DNA of 64,000 nucleotides, taken from NCBI GenBank assembly GCA_947494925.1, contig CANLWS010000007.1:310001-374000 (forward strand), read 5' to 3'. The translations under genes and the position numbers were made by a program. The DNA comes from an uncultured Alteromonadaceae bacterium. GTDB lineage: Bacteria > Pseudomonadota > Gammaproteobacteria > Enterobacterales > Alteromonadaceae. How positions within the stretch are numbered: the stretch's first letter is position 1; every line of letters starts with the position of its first letter. Positions 44,038 to 52,421 of the stretch are shown piece by piece. The notes under the pieces were generated by a model. The model was not told the origin of the DNA. It was given only the letters and a program-made list of their open reading frames with translations, and ran no database searches.

Positions 44038-44562
44038 TTAATTACCTGTTTTATATAATAAATCCCACAGTGTCACCATGACTTTCTCGGGGCTACAACT
44101 GCCATCATTTTCCAGCACGATGTCTGCATTTAAAGGCTCTTCAAATTTCTCATTGATACCCAGGACATTTTGCTGTTCGCCCGCCAAGGCTTTGCTATAC
44201 AAATTCTTTTGATCCCGCTCTATCAATACTGTTATCGGCACCTTAATGTAAATTTCCACATATCTGTCGATATTTTTTCTGTTGCTTGTTCTCACTTCAT
44301 CAAACATAGATATTGTCGCACAAACTACATTGACACCTTGATTTACGAGCATTTGGCAAAGCCGAGAGTAAGTCATGGCCAGTTCAATTCTTTGTTCTTT
44401 ATTGTGCGCTTTACTTGCACTAAGAATATTTCGCAATGTATCGCCATCAAGATAAACAACTGTCTTACCGACCTTTTTCAATCTTTCTACCAGTAAATTG
44501 CCGATAGTCGATTTGCCGGCGCCAGATAGACCGGTAATCCAATACACTTTCGATTCATTCAT
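44038..44562 (-). CDS. APS-kinase-like (CysC-family) kinase
   Basis: A 174-residue P-loop kinase with GLSGAGKS at 11-18, YLDGDTLR near 37-44 and RDQKNLYSKALAGE, all found in CysC. It lacks the HGLN-x-DLGF segment of true APS kinases after DGD, and where CysC reads FISPYR it has CATISMFDEVR. This variant recalls the kinase (Cj1415) that phosphorylates CDP-phosphoramidate at the 3' position in Campylobacter. The ATG at 44562 is preferred over TTG at 44577. Alternatives are real APS kinase activity feeding the sulfotransferase at 27729, or 3'-phosphorylation of a CMP-phosphonate. Confidence 0.75.
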   Translation of the reverse strand: MNESKVYWITGLSGAGKSTIGNLLVERLKKVGKTVVYLDGDTLRNILSASKAHNKEQRIELAMTYSRLCQMLVNQGVNVVCATISMFDEVRTSNRKNIDRYVEIYIKVPITVLIERDQKNLYSKALAGEQQNVLGINEKFEEPLNADIVLENDGSCSPEKVMVTLWDLLYKTGN

Positions 44563-44646
44563 GTAAACTTTTACCAAGACGAATAAACATATAAATGAAA
44601 ATCAATTTAATCCATGCGAGCAAACATAAACATTTCCACACTTCTT

Positions 44647-45732
44647 TTAATCTTCAAGGGTTTCAGCAATCAACAAACCCGCATTTCCATCCCCATACAG
44701 AGCCGGCCAGACCAACTCCGCATCATGGTTTAGAAATGCGGCTAATATCAGCTGGCTGTCAGTTGGAACCAATTGATTGTTGCCATGCACCAAGGTTTCC
44801 ACCCATTCAGTTTCATTTCGCAATGTAATACATTTTTTATTCGCGAAATAAGCTTCTTTCTGAAGACCTCCTGAATCCGTTATCACAACCGAGCAATTCA
44901 AAAGTAGTGTTAGCATCTTTTTATAACTCACAGGAGACATCACTGTCAGCTCGTCCAGATAATGGCTTAAGCCATATTCTGACAATTGCTGCATAGTTCT
45001 GGGATGCAAAGGGATAACAACCCGAGAATTCTCAGCAATTGCAGCCAGGCCTTTGAAAACTTCTTCTAACTTTCCTTTATTATCAGTATTTTCTGCCCTA
45101 TGACAGGTTGCCAATACAAAATCGTCATATTTATAATCCAGATGAGATACTAATGTATTCGCATCATTTTCTAGCTGAGAGCGATAATATTGAAATGAGT
45201 CAAACATGATATCGCCAGTCAGGAAAACACCATTTTCTATGCCTTCCGCACGTAAATTTTGCACGGCATTTTGCGTAGGACAATACAATCGGGTAGAGAC
45301 TTTATCGGTTAGTACCCTGTTAATTTCTTCGGGCATTGATCGATTGAAAGACCTGAGCCCTGCCTCTACATGAGCTACATCAATGTGCAATTTGGTTGCT
45401 GCTAATGCTCCTGCCAAGGTTGAATTTGTGTCGCCATAAACCATAACTTGGTCAGGTTTTTCCTCTAGATAAACGCGCTCCAATTGCTCGAGCATCCGAC
45501 CTGTCATTTTGCCATGGTTTCCCTTATTAATACCGAGGTTATATTTTGGAGCCGGGATGTCTAGCTCGTCAAAAAATTGCTGAGACATACGGGGATCGTA
45601 GTGTTGTCCAGTATGCACTATTATTTCATCGATCTTGCTCTTGGATTTAAGGTTCTTTTCGGAAATTGCTCTTGAAACCACTGCTGCCTTGACAAATTGT
45701 GGTCTCGCACCCACAACCGTTATTAACTTCAT
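44647..45732 (-). CDS. wbpI: non-hydrolysing UDP-GlcNAc 2-epimerase family protein (WbpI-like)
   Basis: A 361-residue epimerase with GARPQFVKAA at 7-16, HTGQHYDPRMSQQFF near 39-53, YGDTNSTLAGALAA near 99-112 and SDSGGLQKEA near 275-284. All fit the WecB/WbpI group. Because it is co-transcribed with WbpB, WbpD and WbpE-like genes, the likely substrate is UDP-2,3-diacetamido-glucuronic acid, giving the manno form. Its start overlaps the aminotransferase stop by 4 bases. UDP-GlcNAc itself is the alternative substrate. Confidence 0.85.
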   Translation of the reverse strand: MKLITVVGARPQFVKAAVVSRAISEKNLKSKSKIDEIIVHTGQHYDPRMSQQFFDELDIPAPKYNLGINKGNHGKMTGRMLEQLERVYLEEKPDQVMVYGDTNSTLAGALAATKLHIDVAHVEAGLRSFNRSMPEEINRVLTDKVSTRLYCPTQNAVQNLRAEGIENGVFLTGDIMFDSFQYYRSQLENDANTLVSHLDYKYDDFVLATCHRAENTDNKGKLEEVFKGLAAIAENSRVVIPLHPRTMQQLSEYGLSHYLDELTVMSPVSYKKMLTLLLNCSVVITDSGGLQKEAYFANKKCITLRNETEWVETLVHGNNQLVPTDSQLILAAFLNHDAELVWPALYGDGNAGLLIAETLED

Positions 45733-46829
45733 TCTGTTATTGCCTTGATGATTGAATACTGTTCGTTCTCAGAAAGGTAGGGGTGCATAGGCAAACTAAA
45801 CACCTTTTCGCAAGCTTGCTGCGCATTGGGAGTGATGAGAGACAGGCTATCTATGAAAGGTTCTTGTTCGTTCAATGCGACGGGGTAATAAATTCCACAA
45901 GGTACTTTGTTTTGCGATAGTTTTTCTAATGTGAATTGACGATCATCGGCTTGAAGACTGTACTGTGCCCAAGCTGAACGATAACCGCTTGGAACGTTTG
46001 GTATTTTATAGTTTGTTTTAAATTCTTTGCTATAAATTTCAGCAACAGTTTGCCTTGCTTTGATTTCTGTTTCGAAATGAATAAATTTTTCCAGCAAAAT
46101 AGCAGCTTGAACTGTATCGAGCCTGCTATTTAAACCAATTCTAACATTTTCATATTTATGTGAGCCTTTACCATGTAGACGCAAAGAGCGGCAAAGCTGC
46201 GCAAATTGATCATTGTCTGTGAAGATTGCTCCACCATCACCATAGCAGCCTAGGGGTTTCGCGGGAAAAAAACTGGTTGTTGCGATATCACCGAAGCTGC
46301 CGCAATACTCATTCTCAATCGCACCACCGAATCCTTGTGCTGCGTCTTCGATTAAGTATAAACCATAACGTTTACAGATCTCAGTCAATAATGGGTAGTT
46401 AGCCGGTAGTCCAAACATATCGACTGCTATTACCGCCTTACATACGCCATCGTCATTTTTTTGTGCCCTTTTGATAGCTTTCTCTAAACTCGCAGGACAG
46501 ATATTATAGGTATCACTATCGATATCCACGAAATAGGGTTTTGCACCGACAAGTGGAATAACCTCAGCAGTAGCAAAAAACGAAAAGGCAGTGGTAAATA
46601 CTATATCACCTGGCCCAACTCCCATTGCCATTAATGAAAGTTGCAATGCATCTGTACCATTGCCGCAACTAACACAATGTTTGACTCCGACATAATCTGC
46701 CAGCTTTTCCTCAAGTTCATATACTTCAGGGCCCATAATAAACTGACCGTGGTCCAGAACTGTTTTTATTCTTGCCTCTATCTCACTGCGAATAGAGTTC
46801 AATTGAGATTGTAAATCGATAAACTGCAC
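45729..46829 (-). CDS. wbpE: DegT/DnrJ/EryC1/StrS aminotransferase (WbpE-like)
   Basis: A 366-residue PLP enzyme with SCGNGTDALQL near 54-64, EDAAQGFGG at 161-169 and Lys191 in SFFPAKPLG as the PLP lysine. WbpE transfers an amino group from glutamate to the 3-keto sugar made by WbpB. The gene lies between the acetyltransferase (sharing one base) and the epimerase, the order expected for a UDP-diacetamido-uronic acid pathway. Confidence 0.85.
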   Translation of the reverse strand: MQFIDLQSQLNSIRSEIEARIKTVLDHGQFIMGPEVYELEEKLADYVGVKHCVSCGNGTDALQLSLMAMGVGPGDIVFTTAFSFFATAEVIPLVGAKPYFVDIDSDTYNICPASLEKAIKRAQKNDDGVCKAVIAVDMFGLPANYPLLTEICKRYGLYLIEDAAQGFGGAIENEYCGSFGDIATTSFFPAKPLGCYGDGGAIFTDNDQFAQLCRSLRLHGKGSHKYENVRIGLNSRLDTVQAAILLEKFIHFETEIKARQTVAEIYSKEFKTNYKIPNVPSGYRSAWAQYSLQADDRQFTLEKLSQNKVPCGIYYPVALNEQEPFIDSLSLITPNAQQACEKVFSLPMHPYLSENEQYSIIKAITE

Positions 46830-47413
46830 TACGTTACCTTGTACAAATTTGAACCGGAAAGCCTATAACGTGTTCCGGTATTTGGGCATGTGGTTTCCTG
46901 TTGACCCTGCAAAGGAATATCTAACTGTTCCCCAAATTCGCTCATCCAGCCAATTTGTTTTCCAGGTACGCCAACAACCAACGCATAGGGCGGCACATCT
47001 TTGTTGACTAATGTCCCTGCGCCGATGAATGCGTTGTGACCTATTTCAGTACCACAAACAATGGTGCAGTTGGCACCAAGTGTGGCGCCTTGTCGCACAT
47101 AAGTCTGTTTGTATTGTGTTTTTCTTTCTATAAAAGATCGTGGATTATAGACATTGGTAAACACCATGGAAGGACCACAGAAAACATCATCTTCTAAATG
47201 AACCCCATCGTATAATGATACGTTGTTCTGAATTTTAACGTTATTGCCTACTACGACATTGTCACCAACAAATACGTTTTGCCCCAATGAACAACTGTTA
47301 CCTATTTTTGCACTCGAACTAATATGCACCCAATGCCAAATTCGAGTGGACTTACCAATTTGGGCTCCTTTATCAACAATAGCCGTATCGTGGCAGAAAT
47401 AATCGTTTGCCAT
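46829..47413 (-). CDS. wbpD: hexapeptide-repeat N-acetyltransferase (WbpD-like)
   Basis: A 194-residue left-handed beta-helix acetyltransferase. Repeats with an aliphatic every sixth position run from about residue 12 to 140 ([19 protein letters not shown], then [16 protein letters not shown] and [13 protein letters not shown]). WbpD acetylates the 3-amino group of the UDP-sugar. It shares single bases with its neighbours on both sides, so expression is tightly linked. The length fits WbpD (about 190). Confidence 0.85.
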   Translation of the reverse strand: MANDYFCHDTAIVDKGAQIGKSTRIWHWVHISSSAKIGNSCSLGQNVFVGDNVVVGNNVKIQNNVSLYDGVHLEDDVFCGPSMVFTNVYNPRSFIERKTQYKQTYVRQGATLGANCTIVCGTEIGHNAFIGAGTLVNKDVPPYALVVGVPGKQIGWMSEFGEQLDIPLQGQQETTCPNTGTRYRLSGSNLYKVT

Positions 47414-48354
47414 TATGCTCCCACAATAAAAGGGTGGCTAAATTCGCTTTTAGGCTTTAAGGGCATGTTTCTTATTTCTGAAACCGTCTCAATAGCAACT
47501 CGGTTATCTTCTAAACCGAATCCCTCACCAGCAAGTATTTTTTGGTAGCTACGGGTGTGAAGATCAGTAAAACCGCCAGAAAACTCAAACTCCTGTCCGT
47601 CAAACGTCAAGCACCGATATGTTCTTTGGCCCTTTAGTTTGACAAACGCAGGTAAGCTTTTTTCATCGGTGGACAAAAACCATCTTACCCTGGCATGTTC
47701 GTATTCCAGAAATCCAGATGCTGTTTTACCGTCTGACATGAATAGGTCATTGTCCTGCAAATCACCGAAAAGATAGTGCAGCATATCAAAAAAGTGCACA
47801 CCTATGTTGGTTGCTATTCCGCCAGATTTTTTTTCATCACCTTTCCAGGAAACGTCATACCAATTTCCTCGCGATGTAATATAAGTAAGATCAACGTCAA
47901 CTTTCGTATCCTTAGAACGCTGCTCCATTTGTTTTTTCAATTCAATTATCGAAGGATGCAATCGAAGCTGCAGAATTGTATTTACTTTCTGACCTGACTC
48001 TTTCTCGATTTCGCTAAGCGCATCAATGTTCCACGGGTTCAACACCAATGGTTTTTCGCAAATTGCATGGCTACCCGATCGCAAGGCAAAACGAATGTGC
48101 GAATCATGCAGATAATTTGGAGAGCAAATTGAGACGTAATCTACCGGGTTACCGTTTCGGCTTCTTTTATCCAAGTGACGATCAAAGCGTTCGAATTCCG
48201 TAAAGAAATGGCAATCAGGATAATAACTGTCGATAATACCGACAGAATCGTTTGGGTCTAATGCTGCGACCAAATTGTTTCCGGTATCTTTAATTGCCAG
48301 CATATGCCTTGGAGCGATATAACCTGCCGCACCCATTAAAGCAAATTTGTTCAT
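47413..48354 (-). CDS. wbpB: Gfo/Idh/MocA oxidoreductase (WbpB-like)
   Basis: A 313-residue oxidoreductase with an N-terminal NAD fold ([13 protein letters not shown] at 5-17), [11 protein letters not shown] near 94-104 with the Lys of the family (EKP motif), and a His-containing [15 protein letters not shown] near 182-196. WbpB oxidises UDP-GlcNAcA at C3. The UDP-GlcNAc 6-dehydrogenase WbpA that makes its substrate is not in the window. It is the first gene of the - strand operon, 252 bases from the divergently read flagellin gene. Confidence 0.85.
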   Translation of the reverse strand: MNKFALMGAAGYIAPRHMLAIKDTGNNLVAALDPNDSVGIIDSYYPDCHFFTEFERFDRHLDKRSRNGNPVDYVSICSPNYLHDSHIRFALRSGSHAICEKPLVLNPWNIDALSEIEKESGQKVNTILQLRLHPSIIELKKQMEQRSKDTKVDVDLTYITSRGNWYDVSWKGDEKKSGGIATNIGVHFFDMLHYLFGDLQDNDLFMSDGKTASGFLEYEHARVRWFLSTDEKSLPAFVKLKGQRTYRCLTFDGQEFEFSGGFTDLHTRSYQKILAGEGFGLEDNRVAIETVSEIRNMPLKPKSEFSHPFIVGA

Positions 48355-48458
48355 TTTTGAAATACTCTAGTCCCAGTTATCTTTATTAGTTATCGGCAGA
48401 TAAAATATAATTTTAATTCGTCATAATATTGACAACTTTTCCGAATCTACCAGCATAA

Positions 48459-48475
48459 TCCATTTTTTGTGCCAA
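48459..48475 (-). promoter_or_regulatory. possible sigma-54 promoter facing wbpB
   Basis: On the - strand the bases read TTGGCAC, then AAAAAA, then TGGA. The -24 half is perfect and the spacing to the -12 half is right, but the essential GC of the -12 half reads GG. It would start transcription about 95 bases before wbpB. Treat as a weak candidate. Confidence 0.3.
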
Positions 48476-48497
48476 ATTATAGTCTTAAGAAGCAATT

Positions 48498-48526
48498 TTG
48501 ATATTGCATACATAGGTATTTAAATT
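48498..48526 (+). promoter_or_regulatory. possible sigma-70-type promoter for the flagellin gene
   Basis: TTGATA at 48498-48503 and TAAATT at 48521-48526 are separated by 17 bases, a good spacing for a -35/-10 pair. No clear sigma-28 site (TAAA-N15-GCCGATAA) was found in the gap, although flagellin genes usually use one. Confidence 0.35.
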
Positions 48527-48606
48527 AATAACTATCAGCACGTATCGCCTGCTTACTTTCTGCACAACCCTCTGCTATTCTTAAGGGAGGTATGTGAGGG
48601 TATATT

Positions 48607-49410
48607 ATGATTGGTGTTAATACTGAATCGAACGGTGCTTTGTTGCAAACGCTGCAGCAAAGACAGGACTCAATTCTTGAAAAGTTGTCCTCTGGCAGGC
48701 GCATTAACAGCGCCGCTGATGGTGCAGCAGCGCAGCAGATCATTGACAGGCTGACAACCGAGGTTGAAGGGAACCGTCAATCTATCTCAAATGCATTTGA
48801 TGGCGTTTCGCTCACACAAGTAGCTGAAGGTGGGTTAGCAGGCATTAACGAAGATGTTAACCGTATACGGGAATTGTCAGTGCAGGCTGGAAACGGTTTA
48901 TTGAACGATGCCGATCGGCAGGCGATTCAATCCGAGATTACGCAGTTACAGGACAATATTTCCCAGACTGTTGAGCAGACTAATTTTGGCGGGCAGCCTT
49001 TGCTCAGTCAGGATGGCAACATCGATTTTCAGGTCGGTTCTCAAGCCGGACAACGAATTAGCGTTGGTACGCAGGATGTTGCCGCAGGATTAAGCGATAT
49101 TCTAAGTGTTGACGTGACTGCTGATGGTGGTGCAGAGGCCGCCCTGGAAGCAGCTGATGCCGCACAGGAGTTTGTTGGTGGCGCACGAGGGGAACTTGGT
49201 GCGACGCAAAATCGCTTTGAAAGTGCCGCCAGAAATTTATCCCAGTCTGACGTCAACCTGTCCGCTGCACGCAGTCGAATTCAGGATACAGATTTTGCTC
49301 AGGCAAGCGCAGAAAGCGCAGCAACTGGGATTCAGAGTCAGGCAGCCTTATCTGTTCAGGCTCAAGCAAACCAACAGCAAGGTCAGGTTCTGTCTCTGCT
49401 GAATTTTTAA
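48607..49410 (+). CDS. fliC: flagellin
   Basis: A 267-residue flagellin, about the smallest size for a functional one. The conserved N-terminal helix has KLSSGRRINSAADGAAAQQI near 26-45 and the C-terminal helix has IQDTDFAQASAE near 224-235 and ends QANQQQGQVLSLLNF. The variable middle is very short. The first residues (MIGVNTESNG) differ from the common MALTVNTN start. It has one lysine (residue 26), one proline and no Cys, Trp, Tyr or His that I could find. It lies between the glycan island and flrA, and a terminator follows; flaG, fliD and fliS, which often follow flagellin, are absent. Confidence 0.9.
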   Translation: MIGVNTESNGALLQTLQQRQDSILEKLSSGRRINSAADGAAAQQIIDRLTTEVEGNRQSISNAFDGVSLTQVAEGGLAGINEDVNRIRELSVQAGNGLLNDADRQAIQSEITQLQDNISQTVEQTNFGGQPLLSQDGNIDFQVGSQAGQRISVGTQDVAAGLSDILSVDVTADGGAEAALEAADAAQEFVGGARGELGATQNRFESAARNLSQSDVNLSAARSRIQDTDFAQASAESAATGIQSQAALSVQAQANQQQGQVLSLLNF

Positions 49411-49427
49411 AATGGAAGAATTTTACT

Positions 49428-49452
49428 AAAGCGGCTTTTGGCCGCTTTTTTT
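49428..49452 (+). terminator. rho-independent terminator of the flagellin gene
   Basis: AAAGCGGC pairs with GCCGCTTT around a TTTTG loop and is followed by a run of T. It lies 18 bases past the flagellin stop and separates it from flrA. Confidence 0.9.
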
Positions 49453-49627
49453 ATGTTCAAAAGTTACTGCGTTAGAAGATAAATAGTAGATATCGTTGAG
49501 TTTTTACACAGTTAGTCTAATTTCTTCCCAGTTTGTGCCAGAACAATATTGCTATCCATCAACGAATGTTTAAAATCATAATAGAACAGTGACTTAATAA
49601 TAAATAAAAAAAAGAGTTGGGGACCGG

Positions 49628-51094
49628 ATGAGCAATATTTTGATTATTAGCGAGCTACTAGAGCGGAGCAATAATCTCAAAACTGTTCTCTCATTTTTGG
49701 GAGAAGAGTGCTTATCTGTTGGTTTTTCTGACGCAATTAACAAAATAAAGGATTACCAAGGCTTCGACGCAGTTTTAGTGGATGGTGACTCCATTGAATT
49801 GGCTGAGGATTTGGTGAGCAAGTTTCCAGCTCAACCTTTTGTTGTAGTCGGCGCTAATGGTGTCGGTAATCCTGCCAAAACCAATATTGTGGGTCATCTG
49901 GCAGAACCTATTACCTACCCTGAACTGACGCAAATGTTACATCGTTGTCAGGAGTATTTGCGACAACGCCCTTCACCTAAGACGTCAACAGCCAATAAAA
50001 CGCGTTTGTTCCGCAGCCTGGTAGGGAAGAGTGAACAGATACAAGCGGTGCGTCATCTGATAGAACAAGTAGCGCCAACAGAGGCAAATGTCTTAGTTCT
50101 GGGAGAGTCAGGTACGGGTAAAGAAGTTGTCGCCCGTAACGTCCACTTTCTGTCCAATCGAAAAGACGGACCGTTTATCCCGGTTAACTGCGGTGCGATC
50201 CCGGGAGAATTATTGGAAAGTGAACTTTTTGGTCATGAAAAGGGCGCCTTTACCGGAGCGATAAGTTCTCGCAAAGGGCGGTTTGAATTGGCAGAAGGTG
50301 GGACATTATTTCTTGACGAAATTGGTGATATGCCCTTGCAGATGCAAGTTAAATTGTTGCGGGTATTGCAGGAACGAACCTACGAGAGAGTAGGAGGAAC
50401 CAAACCGATTAAATGTGATGTCCGTATCATTGCTGCCACGCACCGAGAATTGGAAAACTTAATTGCCGACGGGAAATTCCGCGAAGACCTCTATTATCGG
50501 TTAAATGTTTTTCCAATTGAAAGCCCTGCATTACGTGACAGGAAAGAAGACATCCCCTTGTTGTTACAGGAGCTTGTATCCAGATTAGAGCGTGAAAATG
50601 CCCACTCAATCAGGTTTACCGAAAGTTCCTTGAGCTCGCTCATCGAGCATTTATGGCCAGGCAACGTTCGAGAACTTTCCAACTTAGTAGAAAGGTTGTT
50701 GATACTCTTTCCCAATCAAGTTGTGGATGTGGCCGATTTACCAATTAAATATCAACATGTTGATGCAGATCCCTTCCAACCAGATTACCCTGAAGAATTG
50801 TTAGAGCGAGAAGCCCTTAACGCACTGTTTGGCGACAACTCTGAATTCAATAACGAGCCAATGGACGATGTACAAGAAGGCTTTACCAGCCAGGAAATGG
50901 CAGCTCCTTCATCTACCAGTCTGCCTTCTGATGGACTAAATCTTAAAGAATACCTTTCGGACCTTGAAATTAGTCTGATTTCACAAGCACTTGACCAACA
51001 GGATTGGGTAGTTGCGCGTGCAGCTGAAGCCTTGGGTATGCGCAGAACCACATTGGTTGAAAAGATGCGCAAATACGATATCAATAAAGATTAA
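49628..51094 (+). CDS. flrA: flagellar master regulator FlrA/FleQ (sigma-54 activator)
   Basis: A 488-residue bacterial enhancer-binding protein. Residues 1-115 form a receiver-like domain, degenerate in the FlrA/FleQ manner. The AAA+ domain has Walker A GESGTGKE at 159-166, GAFTGA (sigma-54 contact) and a Walker B-like FLDEIGDM. A Fis-type HTH closes the protein ([17 protein letters not shown]). FlrA is the top of the polar flagellar hierarchy and activates flrBC, fliE and other sigma-54 promoters. GGGGAC precedes the start. A 170-base gap separates it from the flagellin terminator. Confidence 0.95.
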   Translation: MSNILIISELLERSNNLKTVLSFLGEECLSVGFSDAINKIKDYQGFDAVLVDGDSIELAEDLVSKFPAQPFVVVGANGVGNPAKTNIVGHLAEPITYPELTQMLHRCQEYLRQRPSPKTSTANKTRLFRSLVGKSEQIQAVRHLIEQVAPTEANVLVLGESGTGKEVVARNVHFLSNRKDGPFIPVNCGAIPGELLESELFGHEKGAFTGAISSRKGRFELAEGGTLFLDEIGDMPLQMQVKLLRVLQERTYERVGGTKPIKCDVRIIAATHRELENLIADGKFREDLYYRLNVFPIESPALRDRKEDIPLLLQELVSRLERENAHSIRFTESSLSSLIEHLWPGNVRELSNLVERLLILFPNQVVDVADLPIKYQHVDADPFQPDYPEELLEREALNALFGDNSEFNNEPMDDVQEGFTSQEMAAPSSTSLPSDGLNLKEYLSDLEISLISQALDQQDWVVARAAEALGMRRTTLVEKMRKYDINKD

Positions 51095-51184
51095 CATTCT
51101 GATAGTTGGTATAAACGTCATATTGTTGACGTTGTAATTCTGCTGAAAATAACAATAACCTATTGAATAATAAAGATTAATATA

Positions 51185-51201
51185 TTGGCATGCGATATGC
51201 T
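51185..51201 (+). promoter_or_regulatory. sigma-54 promoter of flrBC
   Basis: TTGGCAT-GCGAT-ATGCT: the GG of the -24 half and GC of the -12 half are exactly 12 bases apart (first G to G), as RpoN requires; the -12 half reads ATGC instead of TTGC. It lies about 50 bases before flrB and should respond to FlrA. Confidence 0.8.
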
Positions 51202-51248
51202 AATTAACTCTCGTTAAGAATCCGCCCAAGTTTTGACGAGAGGTTAAT

Positions 51249-52418
51249 ATGGCACCAGGCAGTACAGCTTCCATTTTTGCGACACATACTCCAAGCTTTG
51301 CGGGTGAAAATGAAGTAGAACGTGCATATTTAAAGAACCTGGGTACGCCCAAAGTGGTGGCTCAGGAAGAGTTTGAGCGCTTACAAAACCAAGCCAACAG
51401 ACTGCACCATCTTCTACAGGTAATGCCTGCAGGTGTAGTTGTTATTGATGGAAAGGGCATAGTCAAACAAGCTAATACCTTGGCCAAAGAGTTACTGGGT
51501 GAGCCTCTTGAAGGTCAAATATGGCGGAATATCATCCAACGTTCTTTTGACCCCCGAAAAGATGATGGCCATGAAGTCTCTTTGCACGACGGTCGCAAGG
51601 TGAAACTCTCGATAACTCCCTTGGTGGAGGAACCAGGTCAACTTGTCGTGCTAACTGATCTGACAGAAACCCGCCAACTGCAGCAGCGTATTAGTCACAT
51701 GCAGCGGCTATCCGCTCTTGGAAAAACCGTTGCGTCTCTGGTCCATCAGATCCGAACTCCTTTGTCTGCTGCAATTTTATACGCAGCTAATTTAGGCGCA
51801 TCCAACTTGCGCGAACCAGACAGAACTAGGTTTTCAGGCAAACTACAATCCAGATTGCGGGAACTGGAATCTCAGGTGAATGATATGTTGTTATTTGCCA
51901 AAAGTGGCGAAAAGCAGGTTGTTCACCCGTTTTCAGTACATGAGTTGTGTGCTGAAGTGATGGCAGGATCCGATGCAATGTTAAAACAGCAAGGTGCCAG
52001 ATTTGAACTTCAATGTGATGATAAAAATAAGAACATCTTGGGCAATAAACCTGCAATAGCGGGGGCGATAGTCAACCTGATTCACAATGCGCTGCAGATT
52101 AAATCAGAAGCGGCTCACATAATTCTGTCAATTGCCCATCTGAACAACAACATATCACTCACTGTATCAGACAATGGTCCCGGTATCGCGAATGACGAAA
52201 TGACAAAAATATTTGAACCTTTTTATACAACAAAATCACAAGGGACTGGTCTTGGGCTGGCCGTGGTGAGTTCCGTTGCCAAAGCGCATGGCGGAAAGGT
52301 TTCTGTTAAAAACAACGCCATGGGAGGTGCATCTTTTCAAATGTCCTTCCCGCAATTTTCTGCGTTGACAAAGGTGTCCGGTTTGGAAAAAGCCGAAACA
52401 CTGCTGAGGGAAGGGTAG
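51249..52418 (+). CDS. flrB: flagellar sensor histidine kinase FlrB/FleS
   Basis: A 389-residue soluble kinase. A PAS domain lies near 45-145, the HisKA box SALGKTVASLVHQIRTPL has His166 as phosphorylation site, and the ATPase domain shows NLIHNAL, DNGPGI and GTGLGLAVV. There is no membrane segment. FlrB phosphorylates FlrC, whose gene starts 3 bases after the stop. It is preceded by a sigma-54 promoter and an AGAGG ribosome site. Confidence 0.93.
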   Translation: MAPGSTASIFATHTPSFAGENEVERAYLKNLGTPKVVAQEEFERLQNQANRLHHLLQVMPAGVVVIDGKGIVKQANTLAKELLGEPLEGQIWRNIIQRSFDPRKDDGHEVSLHDGRKVKLSITPLVEEPGQLVVLTDLTETRQLQQRISHMQRLSALGKTVASLVHQIRTPLSAAILYAANLGASNLREPDRTRFSGKLQSRLRELESQVNDMLLFAKSGEKQVVHPFSVHELCAEVMAGSDAMLKQQGARFELQCDDKNKNILGNKPAIAGAIVNLIHNALQIKSEAAHIILSIAHLNNNISLTVSDNGPGIANDEMTKIFEPFYTTKSQGTGLGLAVVSSVAKAHGGKVSVKNNAMGGASFQMSFPQFSALTKVSGLEKAETLLREG

Positions 52419-52421
52419 AAG

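Larger units (their letters stand above)
48355..48606. other. divergent promoter region between wbpB and the flagellin gene
   Basis: A 252-base AT-rich region with no open reading frame of interest. It holds candidate promoters in both directions (listed separately) and, just before the flagellin ATG, AAGGGAGG and TGAGGG, the latter correctly spaced as a ribosome site. Confidence 0.7.

Noticed and set aside
1-48354. O-antigen or capsule export cluster
   Set aside because: No flippase, polymerase, ligase or ABC exporter gene is present, and Maf and flagellin are adjacent.
48355-48606. Sigma-28 promoter for the flagellin gene
   Set aside because: No TAAA-N15-GCCGATAA-like site with acceptable match was found in the gap.
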